Positions 7,360-16,321 of a DNA stretch of 64,000 bases are shown here, in pieces. The notes under the pieces are model-generated. The model searched no databases. It was not told where the DNA came from and worked only from the letters and a program-made list of their open reading frames with translations. Position 1 is the stretch's first letter. Each line of letters opens with the position of its first letter. Both the position numbers and the translations under genes were made by a program. This DNA comes from Pseudonocardia sp. 73-21 (lineage in GTDB: Bacteria > Actinomycetota > Actinomycetes > Mycobacteriales > Pseudonocardiaceae), in assembly GCF_001899645.1 (NCBI RefSeq), contig NZ_MKVV01000028.1:44353-108352 (forward strand), read 5' to 3'.

Positions 7360-8868
7360 TCAGCCGGTCGTGGCCGCAGCCAGATCCGCGACGACCCGCT
7401 CCGCGGCGGCCCGGGCGGTGCCCACACACGCCGGCACCCCGACGCCGTGCAGTGCGGCCCCGGCCACAGCGAGACCGGCCGGCAGCCCGTCCCCGATCGT
7501 CCGCACGCGGTCCAGGTGGCCCACGCCGTACTGGGGCAGCCCCCCACCCCAGCGCTGGACGTGGACGGCGACGGGGTCCGCCGTCAGCCCGGCCACCTCG
7601 GCGAGGTCGCGGCGGGTGCGGGCGACGAGCTCGTCGTCGTCGACCTGCAGGGTGGCGGCCTCCCCGAACCGGCCGAGGGACGCGCGCAGCCGCACGAGGC
7701 CGTCCGGGGCGAGGTGGGCCCACTTGTTCGTCGAGTGCGTGACGCCCTTGACCGACAGCGGCTCGCCGGCCGCCACCAGCATCCCGGACGTCGGGGGCAG
7801 GCCGGTCGCGTCCCGGGGGCGGTAGGCCAGCGCCACCACGACCGACGACGCCAGCTCGATCCCCGACGCGGCCCCCGCCGCCGCCGGGGCGACCCCGGCC
7901 AGCAGGCGGGCCGCAGCGGGAGCAGGCACGGCGAGCACCACCGCGTCGACGTCGAGAAGTTCGGGATCGGTGGTGGGGCCGAGGGTGAGCCGCCAACCCC
8001 GTTCGCGGCGCTCGAGGGACCGGACCGTGACGCCCAGCCGCACCTCCGCACCCGCCGCGGCGACCAGCGCATCGAGCAGCACCCGGTAGCCACCGGGGAC
8101 GGCCCCGAAGACCGGCGACGGGCCGGGAGGGGCCGTCGTCCGGCCCGGATCCGCCGACTCGCGCTCCGGCATCGGGCGACTCACGCCCGGAGAACCGCCG
8201 ACTCGCGCACGGGAATCGGCCGACTCGCGCACGGGAAACCGCCGACTCGCGGGTGGGGTGGTGGCCCGGTCCGCGGCCGCCGTCAGCGACGGCGCGCCCG
8301 CGTCGAGCGCCGCGGCCAGGGCGGGGATCGTGGCGCGGACACCCAGCAGATCGACGCGGCCCGCGTAGACGCCGCCCAGCAGGGGGTCGGCGAGGCGGTC
8401 GGCGAGCTCGTCACCGAAGCGCTCGCGCAGCAGGCCGCCCAGGGCCACGTCGGCGTCGCGATCCCAGGTGAGGGGCCGGTCGGGCTCCGCCGCCACCGCG
8501 GCCAGTCCCTCGGCCGAGAGCAGGCCGTCCAGGCGGGCGGCGCTGGTGGGCACCCCGAGCAGGGTGGCGCCGGGGAGCGGGCCGGTGCGCCCGGCGGCCC
8601 GGACCGACGCCGACGCACCCGTGGGGTGCACGGCGGACAGCCCCAGCTCCGCCAGCAGCACCGGCACCTCGGGCCGCCGGGTCAGGAACGCCTCGGCGCC
8701 GACGTCGTAGGGCACCCCGGCGAGGTCGACGGTGCGCAGGACGCCCCCGATGCGGTCCCGCTGCTCCAGCACCGTGATCACCGCGGACGGGCCGAGGAGC
8801 GTGCGCAGCCGGTGGGCGGCGGCGAGGCCGGAGATCCCGGCCCCGACGACCGCGACCCGCGAGCTCAC
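7360..8868 (-). CDS. hemY: Coproporphyrinogen III/protoporphyrinogen oxidase HemY with a repeat-derived insertion
   Basis: A 502-residue FAD enzyme that oxidises coproporphyrinogen III to coproporphyrin III. The N-terminal dinucleotide fold [17 protein letters not shown] is intact, followed by the [14 protein letters not shown] region; the C-terminus has the usual [14 protein letters not shown] segment. The GTG start overlaps the hemE stop (GTGA), so the genes are translationally coupled. Between about residues 205 and 240, just before the conserved [16 protein letters not shown], lies a stretch such as [17 protein letters not shown]. It is encoded by five 22-bp CGACTCGCG repeats (8155-8251) and has no counterpart in usual HemY. 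The insertion keeps the frame; whether the enzyme tolerates it is unknown. Confidence 0.9.
   Translation of the reverse strand: MSSRVAVVGAGISGLAAAHRLRTLLGPSAVITVLEQRDRIGGVLRTVDLAGVPYDVGAEAFLTRRPEVPVLLAELGLSAVHPTGASASVRAAGRTGPLPGATLLGVPTSAARLDGLLSAEGLAAVAAEPDRPLTWDRDADVALGGLLRERFGDELADRLADPLLGGVYAGRVDLLGVRATIPALAAALDAGAPSLTAAADRATTPPASRRFPVRESADSRARVGGSPGVSRPMPERESADPGRTTAPPGPSPVFGAVPGGYRVLLDALVAAAGAEVRLGVTVRSLERRERGWRLTLGPTTDPELLDVDAVVLAVPAPAAARLLAGVAPAAAGAASGIELASSVVVALAYRPRDATGLPPTSGMLVAAGEPLSVKGVTHSTNKWAHLAPDGLVRLRASLGRFGEAATLQVDDDELVARTRRDLAEVAGLTADPVAVHVQRWGGGLPQYGVGHLDRVRTIGDGLPAGLAVAGAALHGVGVPACVGTARAAAERVVADLAAATTG
8155..8251. repeat. Five 22-bp-phased CGACTCGCG repeats inside hemY
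   Basis: Copies begin at 8155, 8177 (CGACTCACG, one mismatch), 8199, 8221 and 8243, a constant 22-bp step. All are in inverted orientation relative to the pair at 7308/7330. They are translated as part of HemY. Confidence 0.8.
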
Positions 8869-9929
8869 GGGTTCTGGCTGTGCACCAGCTCGACCAGCCG
8901 CGTCAGCACGTCCGGGTCGGTGTCGGGCAGCACGCCGTGGCCGAGGTTGAACACGTGGCCGGGGGTGCGGCGGCCCTCGTCGAGGATGCGCAGCACCTCG
9001 GCCTCGAGCGAGGCGGGATCGGCGAACAGCACCGCGGGATCGAGGTTGCCCTGCACCGGGCGGGTGCCGCCGGCGCGGCGGGCGGCGTCGTCGAGGGGGA
9101 TGCGCCAGTCGACGCCGATGACGTCCGCCCCCGCCTCGGCCATCGAGCCCAGCAGCTCGCCGGTGCCGACCCCGAAGTGGATGCGCGGGACGCCGGCGTC
9201 GGCCAGCGCGCCCAGCACCCGGGAGGAGTAGGGCAGCACGTACTGCCGGTAGTCGCGCACGGACAGCGCCCCGGCCCACGAGTCGAACAGCTGCACGGCG
9301 TCGACGCCGGCCTGCACCTGCGCCTGCAGGAACGACGTGGTGATGCCGACGAGCTTGTCCATCAGCCCGTGCCACACCTCGGGGGCGGCGCGCATGAGCG
9401 CCTTGGTGCGCTCGTGGTTGCGGCTCGGCCCGCCCTCGATCATGTACGAGGCGAGGGTGAAGGGGGCGCCGGCGAACCCGATGAGCGGGGTGGCGCCGAG
9501 CTCGCGCAGCAGCAGCGCGATCGCGTCGGTGACCGGGGCGACCTGCTCGGCGTCGAGATCGGGCAGTGCGGCCACGTCGGCGGCCGTGCGGACGGGCTTC
9601 GCGACGACCGGCCCGGTGCCGGGCACGATGTCCACGCCGACGCCCGCGGCGTAGAGGGGCACGACGATGTCGCTGAACAGGATCGCGGCGTCGACGCCGT
9701 GGCGCCGGACGGGCTGCAGCGTGATCTCGCACGTCAGGTCCGGGGTCATGCAGGCCTGCAGCATCCCGGTGTCGGCCCGCAGCGCGCGGTACTCCGGCAA
9801 CGACCGCCCGGCCTGGCGCATGAACCACACGGGCACCCGCGACGGGCGGCCACCGCGGGCGGCCACGAGGAGGGGGGCGGTGCTCAGGTCGCGACGACCG
9901 AGTGCGGCGGGAGCGGGTTTCGTGACCAT
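8865..9929 (-). CDS. hemE: Uroporphyrinogen III decarboxylase HemE
   Basis: 354 residues, the standard length. It decarboxylates uroporphyrinogen III to coproporphyrinogen III in the cytoplasm, feeding HemY and HemQ downstream. Signatures are the substrate loop [15 protein letters not shown] near residue 35, [16 protein letters not shown], the conserved FDSWAG segment and the C-terminal [11 protein letters not shown]. It is the first gene of hemE-hemY-hemQ and overlaps hemY by 4 bp. It is divergent from the DUF3000 gene with a 117-bp gap. Confidence 0.95.
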   Translation of the reverse strand: MVTKPAPAALGRRDLSTAPLLVAARGGRPSRVPVWFMRQAGRSLPEYRALRADTGMLQACMTPDLTCEITLQPVRRHGVDAAILFSDIVVPLYAAGVGVDIVPGTGPVVAKPVRTAADVAALPDLDAEQVAPVTDAIALLLRELGATPLIGFAGAPFTLASYMIEGGPSRNHERTKALMRAAPEVWHGLMDKLVGITTSFLQAQVQAGVDAVQLFDSWAGALSVRDYRQYVLPYSSRVLGALADAGVPRIHFGVGTGELLGSMAEAGADVIGVDWRIPLDDAARRAGGTRPVQGNLDPAVLFADPASLEAEVLRILDEGRRTPGHVFNLGHGVLPDTDPDVLTRLVELVHSQNP

Positions 9930-10032
9930 GTCGGAGTCGATTCTTCCACCCCGTGACGGGGCACCGCGCGGCGGGCCGCAGCCCCTCGATCGGGTACCGG
10001 CGCGCCTGCCGGAACCGCCACGGAGTGCAACC

Positions 10033-10038
10033 TAGAGT
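10033..10038 (+). promoter_or_regulatory. -10 box, leaderless promoter of the DUF3000 gene
   Basis: TAGAGT ends 8 nt before GTG 10047, with no Shine-Dalgarno sequence between. Confidence 0.5.
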
Positions 10039-10046
10039 TCCCGCTC

Positions 10047-10643
10047 GTGCCCGACGCGACCGCCCCACCCCCCATCGAGTTCCGGCGGGCCGTGGCCTCG
10101 CTGAGCGCGCCGCGGCACCGACCCGAACTGCTCGTCTCCGCCCTGAGTGCGCCGCCCCGGCTCGCGCCGTACACGTGGGCGTTCAGCGTGGAGGCCGACG
10201 CGGGCGCCGGACGCGCCGGGGAGCCCCTCGACGATCTCGACGAGCCCGACACGTCGGGCCGGCTGATCCTGCTGCACGACCCGGCGGGCCAGGACGCCTG
10301 GGAGGGCGTGTTCCGGCTCGTGTGCTTCGTGCAGGCCAGGCTGGAGCCCGAGCAGCTGGGCGACGAGATGTTCCCCGTCGTCGGCTGGTCGTGGCTCACC
10401 GAGGCCCTGGAGCAGAACGGGGCGGGCTACACGGCGCTGGGCGGGACGGTCACGCAGACGTCCTCGGTGCGGTTCGGCGACATCGCGGGGGCGCGCCGCG
10501 ACGACGACGTCGAGCTGCGGGCATCGTGGACCCCCACCGACACGGACCTGGCCGCGCACGCCGAGGCGTTCTGTCAGCTCGTCGCATCGGCTGCGGGCCT
10601 TCCGCCGGTCGGAGCAGTTTCTCTCGCTCATCGAACGGTCTGA
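10047..10643 (+). CDS. DUF3000 family protein
   Basis: A 198-residue soluble protein of an actinobacteria-restricted family with no known activity. Conserved-looking blocks are IEFRRAVASLSAPRHRPEL at the N-terminus, LAPYTWAFSVEAD, LVCFVQARLEPEQLGDEMFP and GGTVTQTSSVRFGD. There is no signal peptide or membrane span. The gene sits between hemE and an RNase D gene, the arrangement usual for the family, which suggests a housekeeping role. The GTG start is supported by the -10 box at leaderless spacing. Confidence 0.85.
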   Translation: MPDATAPPPIEFRRAVASLSAPRHRPELLVSALSAPPRLAPYTWAFSVEADAGAGRAGEPLDDLDEPDTSGRLILLHDPAGQDAWEGVFRLVCFVQARLEPEQLGDEMFPVVGWSWLTEALEQNGAGYTALGGTVTQTSSVRFGDIAGARRDDDVELRASWTPTDTDLAAHAEAFCQLVASAAGLPPVGAVSLAHRTV

Positions 10644-10745
10644 TCACGGTGCTCACCTGCAGTAACGATGCTAGCCGTGATCACCTCCGTCACCCGATCG
10701 AGTGGACGGCTCGCGACAACGCTGTAACTTTCACCCGGCAAAGTT
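10642..10745. promoter_or_regulatory. Candidate operator region upstream of the orphan regulator
   Basis: Two inverted repeats lie in the 244-bp gap before the response regulator. The first is TGATCACGG (10641-10649) facing CCGTGATCA (10674-10682). The second is AACTTT (10726-10731) facing AAAGTT (10740-10745) with an 8-nt centre. The second is unusually AT-rich for this chromosome and looks like a regulator binding site. No binding protein is identified. Confidence 0.35.
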
Positions 10746-10887
10746 CGATCCGATACACGACGTTAGACCGCTTGGGGGGCTACGCTTCCTCCTACGACAC
10801 CTCCTCGGGCGGTCGGGCGAACGCTCTACGCGACCGGGGTTCTGGTGCCGGTCGGGGGGCAACGACCGACTCCAGGGAGGTAGTGAC

Positions 10888-11616
10888 GTGGCCGTAGTGG
10901 GCCAGGGCTCACCAGTACGTGGTGTGGTGGGAAATCCATCGAACCCCGTGCTGTCGCCCGCAATGGTCCCGCATCCGCGGGAGGAACTGTTCTCGGTGCT
11001 GGTGGTTGACGACCACCCGCTGCTGCGCGAGGCGATCGCCGCGCGTCTGCGCTCCATGGGAGCGGGAACGGTGTACGAGGCTGCGTCGGTCGCCGAAGCA
11101 CGAGCCCGGGCACACGCCAACGGTCCCTGTGACCTGGCGATCCTCGATCTCGGCCTTCCCGACGGCAGCGGGCTGGATCTGGTGACGGAGCTCCGTTCGC
11201 TGGGCTGGAACCGTCTCGTCGTGCTGGCGTCCTCGGACGACCCGTACGCCGTGCGGTCCGCGTTCCAGGCGGGCGCGCAGGCGTACCTGCTCAAGTCGGC
11301 GTCGGCGGCGATCGTCACCGACGGCGTGAAGCGGGTGCTGGACGGCGGCGTGTACGCCGACCCGACCGTGGCGCCGCTGCTGGCCACGGGCACGCGCGTG
11401 CCGGGCACCGACAACACCCCGCGTGAGCTCTCGGCCCGCGAGGTGGAGGTGCTGCAGCTGGTGGCCGACGGCCAGTCCAACAAGGAGATCGGCGAGGCGC
11501 TGAGCCTCTCCGCGCTCACCGTCAAGAGCCACCTGTCCCGGATCGGGCGCAAGCTCGGCACCGGTGACCGCGCCCAGATGGTGGCGTTGGCCATGAGGGC
11601 CGGGGTCATCCGCTGA
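10888..11616 (+). CDS. Orphan NarL/LuxR-type response regulator
   Basis: 242 residues. The receiver domain begins FSVLVVDDHPLLREAI; the phospho-acceptor Asp is in CDLAILDLGLPDGSG and the conserved Lys in AYLLKSAS. The C-terminal LuxR helix-turn-helix reads LSAREVEVLQLVADGQSNKE...TVKSHLSRIGRKL. It should be a DNA-binding regulator. No histidine kinase is adjacent, so it is an orphan. The start is GTG 10888, placed by GGGAGG 7 nt upstream; longer in-frame starts back to 10702 lack a ribosome site. It lies 71 bp before the RNase D gene, so co-transcription is likely. Confidence 0.85.
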   Translation: MAVVGQGSPVRGVVGNPSNPVLSPAMVPHPREELFSVLVVDDHPLLREAIAARLRSMGAGTVYEAASVAEARARAHANGPCDLAILDLGLPDGSGLDLVTELRSLGWNRLVVLASSDDPYAVRSAFQAGAQAYLLKSASAAIVTDGVKRVLDGGVYADPTVAPLLATGTRVPGTDNTPRELSAREVEVLQLVADGQSNKEIGEALSLSALTVKSHLSRIGRKLGTGDRAQMVALAMRAGVIR

Positions 11617-11687
11617 CCGAGTCCCCCGCAGAACCACTCGACGACGAGGAGGGTGGGCCGCAGAACGAGCCGGTACAGCCGACGCCG

Positions 11688-12869
11688 TTGCTGCGACCCG
11701 CAGACGGTCTGCCCCCCGTGGTGGCCGACCGGGCCGCGCTGGTCCGGACGGCCGCGGAGTTCGCCGCGGGTAGCGGACCGGTCGCCGTGGACGCCGAACG
11801 CGCGTCCGGCTTCCGCTACTCGCAACGCGCCTACCTCGTGCAGCTGCGCCGCAGCGGCGCGGGCACGGCACTCGTCGACCCCATCCCGCTCGGCAGCGAC
11901 CTGTCCGAGCTCGCCCCGGCCCTGACGGGGCCCGAGTGGGTGCTGCACGCCGCCAACCAGGACCTCGCGTGCCTCGCTGAGGTGGGCCTCGCCCCGTCCG
12001 CGCTGTTCGACACGGAGCTGGCGGGTCGCCTGGCCGGGCTCCCCCGCGTCGGCCTGGGCCCCATGGTGGAGCAGCTGCTGGGCCTGGGGCTGGAGAAGGG
12101 CCACGGCGCCGCCGACTGGTCGCGCCGGCCGCTCCCCGAGGACTGGCTCGTCTACGCCGCGCTGGACGTCGAGGTGCTCGTCGAGCTCCGTGACGTGCTG
12201 GCCGCCCTGCTCACCGAGCAGGGCAAGTACGAGTGGGCGATGCAGGAGTTCGAGGCCGTCCGCACCGCGGGCCCGGCGGCCCCGCGTGCCGAGCCGTGGC
12301 GCCGCACGTCGGGCATCCACAAGCTGCGCAAGCCCCGCGCGCTCGCCGCGGTCCGGTCGCTGTGGGGGGCCCGCGACCGGCTCGCCGCCGAGCGCGACAT
12401 CGCGCCGGGCCGGGTGCTGCCCGACGCCGCCATCGTCGACGCCGCCGTCACCGCTCCGGAGACGGCCCACGCGCTCGCCGGCATGGCGGTGTTCCGCGGG
12501 CGTTCGCAGCGCCGGCTGACGAACTACTGGTTCGCGGCGCTGCAGGAGGCCGCGGCGCTGGACGCCGACGCGCTCCCCCGCCCCTCCGCGCCGGCCGACG
12601 GCCCCCCGCCGGTGGCCCGCTGGGCCGACCGGGACCCCGACGCCGCCGCCCGCCTCGCCGCCGCCCGTGCCGCCCTGGCCGCCACGGGCGAGCAGTGGTC
12701 GGTGCCGGTGGAGAACCTGCTCCAACCCGACCTGCTCCGCCGCCTCTGCTGGACGCCGCCGGCCGATGGCGACGTAGGAGCAGCGATGCGCAAGGGCGGA
12801 GCGCGCGACTGGCAGGTGGCGCTCCTGGGGGAGCAGCTGGAGGCGGCGCTGGCCACCCGCGCCACCTGA
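11688..12869 (+). CDS. rnd: Ribonuclease D (DEDD exonuclease with HRDC domain)
   Basis: A 3'-5' exoribonuclease for tRNA and stable RNA trimming. Exonuclease motif I is PVAVDAERASGFRYS, motif II includes HAANQDLACLAE and FDTELAGRL, and motif III is VYAALDVEVLVELRD. An HRDC-type helical domain follows (REDIHKLRKPRALA-like region near residue 205), and the C-terminus ends with a second helical repeat. From TTG 11688 it is 393 residues. The frame is open upstream to CTG 11613, which overlaps the regulator's TGA (CTGA) and would add TESPAEPLDDEEGGP, resembling N-termini of relatives. The true start is therefore uncertain. Confidence 0.85.
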   Translation: MLRPADGLPPVVADRAALVRTAAEFAAGSGPVAVDAERASGFRYSQRAYLVQLRRSGAGTALVDPIPLGSDLSELAPALTGPEWVLHAANQDLACLAEVGLAPSALFDTELAGRLAGLPRVGLGPMVEQLLGLGLEKGHGAADWSRRPLPEDWLVYAALDVEVLVELRDVLAALLTEQGKYEWAMQEFEAVRTAGPAAPRAEPWRRTSGIHKLRKPRALAAVRSLWGARDRLAAERDIAPGRVLPDAAIVDAAVTAPETAHALAGMAVFRGRSQRRLTNYWFAALQEAAALDADALPRPSAPADGPPPVARWADRDPDAAARLAAARAALAATGEQWSVPVENLLQPDLLRRLCWTPPADGDVGAAMRKGGARDWQVALLGEQLEAALATRAT

Positions 12870-13101
12870 CGCTGTCGGCCGGCGCGCTGCCGTCGACGAC
12901 ATGCGCGCGCGAACCTGTTGGCCACCCCGTGTCGCCCGGACTCCGTGCGCATCACGCATCCGGTCACTCAGCGCGCGCAGCTCCGGCGGCAGCGGCTCCC
13001 GACGACGTCCCACGGAAGAAGGATGACGAATCGGAGCGATCAGCGTCGAAAGTTGCCCACAAGCCGCGTCATCCCTGGCAGTGCCGCAGCACAATGGGCT
13101 G
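12870..13101. other. Convergent gap without a recognisable gene
   Basis: 232 bp between the rnd and hydrolase stops. The right half (about 12990-13090) is noticeably lower in GC than its surroundings. Short open frames are present on both strands, but none has a ribosome site or recognisable protein. No strong terminator hairpin was seen. Confidence 0.4.
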
Positions 13102-13950
13102 TCAGCGGGCCGATACCTGCTGTGCCGCCAGGAACACCCTGACGAGCTGCGCGAACTCGTCCGCCTTCTCCACCTGGGGCATGTGACCCGTCTCGGCGAA
13201 CACGTGCGACTGCGCCCACGGGAGCGCGGCCCGCGCCGCGCGCAGATGGTGCGCCGGCAGGATCAGGTCGCGCTCACCCCACACCACCAGCGTCGGCTTC
13301 GGGTGCCGGGCCACCTCCGCCAGCAGGGCGCTCCGCCAGCCGGCGCTCACCCCCCGCAGGGTGCCCAGGGCCCGGGCGGCCTCCAGGAACACCACGGCCG
13401 AGCCGGGCTGCCGCCCCACCTCCACGGCGTGGTCGATCCGCTCCTCCGTCACGAACGAGCCGTCGAAGAACAGGGCGCGCTCGGTGCGACGCATCGCGTT
13501 GCGGTCGGCGGCACCCAGCATGCCCCGGCCGAGACCGGGGATGGCCAGCAGCCGCAGCGCGATGGTGACCTCCTTGCCGAAGCCCGCGCTGTTGACCAGC
13601 GTCGACGTTCGCACCCGGTCCGGGGCCAGCACCGACAGCTGCATCGCCACGGCGCCGCCCAGCGAGTTGCCCATCACGTGGACGGGCCGGTGCTCGCCGA
13701 GCGCGTCGAGGGTGCCGAGGACGCCCTCGGCCAGGGTCCGGAGCGTCGTCGGCTCGGGGAGGCGCTGCGAGAACCCGAACCCCGGCATGTCGACGCTGAT
13801 CACGCGGTAGGCATCCGCGAGCCGGGCGTGCTGGGGCGCCCAGTCCTCCAGGCTGCGGCCGATGCCGTGCAGCAGGAGCACCGGCTCCGACGACGGGTCG
13901 CCGCTCTCCCGCACGTGGATGCGCGCGCCGCGGACGTCGACGTCGGTCAT
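13102..13950 (-). CDS. Alpha/beta hydrolase
   Basis: A 282-residue cytoplasmic hydrolase with a complete triad context: oxyanion motif VLLLHGIGRSLEDW, nucleophile elbow GNSLGG, acid loop VVWGERDLILP, and histidine AETGHMPQVEKAD. The substrate is unknown; in this operon it may hydrolyse the ester or lactone formed by the upstream Baeyer-Villiger monooxygenase, a common pairing. ATG 13950 overlaps the SDR stop (ATGA). Longer open frame upstream belongs to the overlapping SDR and was rejected. Confidence 0.85.
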   Translation of the reverse strand: MTDVDVRGARIHVRESGDPSSEPVLLLHGIGRSLEDWAPQHARLADAYRVISVDMPGFGFSQRLPEPTTLRTLAEGVLGTLDALGEHRPVHVMGNSLGGAVAMQLSVLAPDRVRTSTLVNSAGFGKEVTIALRLLAIPGLGRGMLGAADRNAMRRTERALFFDGSFVTEERIDHAVEVGRQPGSAVVFLEAARALGTLRGVSAGWRSALLAEVARHPKPTLVVWGERDLILPAHHLRAARAALPWAQSHVFAETGHMPQVEKADEFAQLVRVFLAAQQVSAR

Positions 13951-14780
13951 CCCCGCTTCACCATCGCCTTGGTCAGGACGTCCAGCACGCGCGGGTACGA
14001 CGTCGGCAGCAGCCGCGCCAGCACGTCGGGGATCTTCGCGCTGGACGCGATCAGCACCCGTGCCCTGCGGTGCTCGACGCCGTCGAGAATCTCCTCGGCC
14101 GCCTTCTCCGCCGGGTAGCTGAGCAGGGCGCGGTACGCCTTCTGTGTCGCCTCGACGTCGGTCCGGGCCACCCCGGACCCGACGCGCGCGCTCTCCGCCA
14201 CCCTGGTCCTGATCCCGCCCGGGTGCACCGTGGTGACGCCGATCCCCTGCGGCGTGAGCTCGGCCCGCAGCACCTCGGTGAGCCCGCGGATCGCGAACTT
14301 GCTCGACGAGTACGCCGACTGTCCGGCCGGCCCGATCAGCCCGTACAGGCTGGAGACGTTGACGAGGTGGCCGCCGGCGGCGATCGCCGGCAGCAGCGTG
14401 TGCGTGAGCAGCACGGGCGCCCGGAAGTTGATGTCCATGACCCACTCGAACTCGTCGAGGGTGACCTGGTCGAACCGGCCCCCGAGCGCGACTCCGGCGT
14501 TGTTGACCAGCAGGCCGATCCGCGGGTGGTCGGCGAGGATCTGCTCGGCGACGGCGAGCGTGGCCTTGCGGTCGGCGAGGTCCACCACGATCGTCTCGAC
14601 GCTGATGCCGGGGTGGCGCAGCCGGACGGTGGAGGCCACGGCGTCGAGCCGGTCGGCGTCGCGGTCGAGCAGCACGAGGTCGCTGCCGCGCACCCCGAGC
14701 CCGTAGGCGAGCTGCTCGCCGATACCGCTCGCGGCCCCGGTCAGCACCGCGGTCTTCCCCGCGAAGCGGTAGTCCTTCAT
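13947..14780 (-). CDS. Short-chain dehydrogenase/reductase
   Basis: A 277-residue NAD(P)-dependent SDR. The cofactor motif is TGAASGIGEQLA, the NNAG motif is LLVNNAGVAL, catalytic Ser is in VNVSSLYGL, and the YxxxK motif is YSSSKFAIRG. It probably oxidises an alcohol to the ketone used by the upstream monooxygenase. ATG 14780 overlaps the monooxygenase stop (ATGA), and its own stop overlaps the hydrolase start, so all three genes are translationally coupled. Confidence 0.88.
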   Translation of the reverse strand: MKDYRFAGKTAVLTGAASGIGEQLAYGLGVRGSDLVLLDRDADRLDAVASTVRLRHPGISVETIVVDLADRKATLAVAEQILADHPRIGLLVNNAGVALGGRFDQVTLDEFEWVMDINFRAPVLLTHTLLPAIAAGGHLVNVSSLYGLIGPAGQSAYSSSKFAIRGLTEVLRAELTPQGIGVTTVHPGGIRTRVAESARVGSGVARTDVEATQKAYRALLSYPAEKAAEEILDGVEHRRARVLIASSAKIPDVLARLLPTSYPRVLDVLTKAMVKRG

Positions 14781-16252
14781 CGAACGGCCTCCTCGAGCAC
14801 GGCGGGCGCGGCCGCGAACGTCATGTCGCGGCGCACGCTCACCGGAATGGTCCTGATCATGTCCACGACGTAGTTCTGGCGCGTGGCCCACGGTTCCCTG
14901 GCACCCTGCTGAGGGAACCGGTCGGCCGAGCGCTGCACGTAGCTCGACGTGAGGTCGAGCAGCGGGCGCCGGCCCTCCCCGGCCGCGGCGTGCGCCGGGG
15001 TGGCGCTCGCGTAGCCGTGGCGGTCCATGAACCCGAGCAGCCGGCAGACGTAGCGCGACGACAGGTCGGCCCGCAGGGTCCAGGACGCGTTGGTGTAGCC
15101 GATGCAGTAGGCGAAGTTCGGGACGCCGGACAGCATGAGACCGCGGTAGGTGAGCGTGTCGGAGAGCTCGACGGGCCTGCCGTCGATGCTCAGGTCGAGC
15201 CCGCCGAACGGCAGCAGCGACAGCCCGGTGGCCGAGACGACGACGTCGGCCTCGAGCACCTTCCCCGACACGAGCCGGATCCCCTCGGGCACGAGCCGGT
15301 CGATGTGGTCGGTGACCACCGAGGCGTCACCGTGGCGGATGGCGCGGTAGAAGTCCCCGTTCGGGACGACGCACAGCCGCTGGTCCCACGGGTTGTAGCT
15401 CGGGGTGAAGTGCTCGTCGACGTAGGCGGGGTCCTCGAGGAACTTCAGCGCGATGCCGCGCAGGATCTTCTTCACGCTCTCCGGGCGGCGGCGGGCGAGC
15501 TGGTAGAAGCCCTGCGAGACCGCCACGTACTTCGCGCGGATGATCGTCGCGGCCAGGCGGGCGGGGAGCAGGCGCCGGAGCCTGTCGGCGAACGCGTCGC
15601 GCTGCGGCAGGGCCGTGAGGTAGGACGGCGAGCGCTGCAGCATCGTCACGTGCTCGGCCTTCTCGGCCATTGCGGGGATCAGTGTGACGGCGGTGGCGCC
15701 GCTGCCGATCACCACCACCTTCTTGCCCGTCCAGTCCAGGTCCTCCGGCCAGAACTGCGGGTGCACGAACTCGCCCGCGAAGTCCTCACGGCCGGCGAAC
15801 TCGGGCTGGTGGCCGTGCTCGTAGTTGTAGTAGCCGGCGCAGGCGTAGAGGAAGCCGCAGGTCAGGGTGCTCTCGACGCCGCCGCTGAGCAGACGGACGG
15901 TCCAGCGCGCCTCCCGCGTCGACCACTCTGCTCCGACCACCGACGTGGCGAACCGGATGTGCCGGTCGATGCCCGCCTCGGTGGCGGTGTCACGGATGTA
16001 GGCGCGGATGTCCGAGCCCTCGGCCATCGACCGGGAACCCTGCCACGGCCGGAACGGATAGCTGAACGTGAACATGTCCGAGTCCGAGCGCACGCCCGGG
16101 TAGCGGAACAGGTCCCAGGTGCCGCCGATGGCCTCGCGGGCCTCGACGATCGCGTAGCTCGTGCCCGGGCGCTCGTGGGTGAGCCGCCAGGCGGCGCCGA
16201 TGCCGGACAGGCCCGCGCCGACGATGAGGACGTCGACATGTTCGGTGGTCAT
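14777..16252 (-). CDS. Flavin-containing Baeyer-Villiger monooxygenase (EthA-like)
   Basis: 491 residues. The FAD fold is VDVLIVGAGLSGIGAAW, the Baeyer-Villiger fingerprint appears as FAGEFVHPQFWPED near residue 165, and the NADPH fold is KVVVIGSGATAVTL. Homologues insert oxygen into ketones to give esters or lactones with FAD and NADPH, and the EthA branch also activates thioamides. The start is supported by CAGACT 6 nt upstream (leaderless). With the SDR and hydrolase it forms an alcohol-ketone-ester-acid catabolic module controlled, most likely, by the divergent AraC gene. Confidence 0.88.
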   Translation of the reverse strand: MTTEHVDVLIVGAGLSGIGAAWRLTHERPGTSYAIVEAREAIGGTWDLFRYPGVRSDSDMFTFSYPFRPWQGSRSMAEGSDIRAYIRDTATEAGIDRHIRFATSVVGAEWSTREARWTVRLLSGGVESTLTCGFLYACAGYYNYEHGHQPEFAGREDFAGEFVHPQFWPEDLDWTGKKVVVIGSGATAVTLIPAMAEKAEHVTMLQRSPSYLTALPQRDAFADRLRRLLPARLAATIIRAKYVAVSQGFYQLARRRPESVKKILRGIALKFLEDPAYVDEHFTPSYNPWDQRLCVVPNGDFYRAIRHGDASVVTDHIDRLVPEGIRLVSGKVLEADVVVSATGLSLLPFGGLDLSIDGRPVELSDTLTYRGLMLSGVPNFAYCIGYTNASWTLRADLSSRYVCRLLGFMDRHGYASATPAHAAAGEGRRPLLDLTSSYVQRSADRFPQQGAREPWATRQNYVVDMIRTIPVSVRRDMTFAAAPAVLEEAVR

Positions 16253-16258
16253 ACGCCC

Positions 16259-16313
16259 AGTCTGGTCGTCCGCCGGGCCGGAAAGTTGACTTCAGACGAC
16301 AGTCATTTACCCT
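16259..16313. promoter_or_regulatory. Divergent promoters of the monooxygenase operon and araC-type gene
   Basis: Leftward: CAGACT (16264-16259), 6 nt from ATG 16252. Rightward: -35 TTGACT (16286-16291), a 16-bp spacer, -10 TACCCT (16308-16313), then 8 nt to ATG 16322. The space between is only about 45 bp, a natural place for the AraC-type protein to act. Confidence 0.6.
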
Positions 16314-16321
16314 TGCGCGAC

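Noticed and set aside
12918..13142. Small ORF in the rnd-hydrolase gap
   Set aside because: No ribosome site, no recognisable sequence, and it runs into the end of the convergent hydrolase gene.
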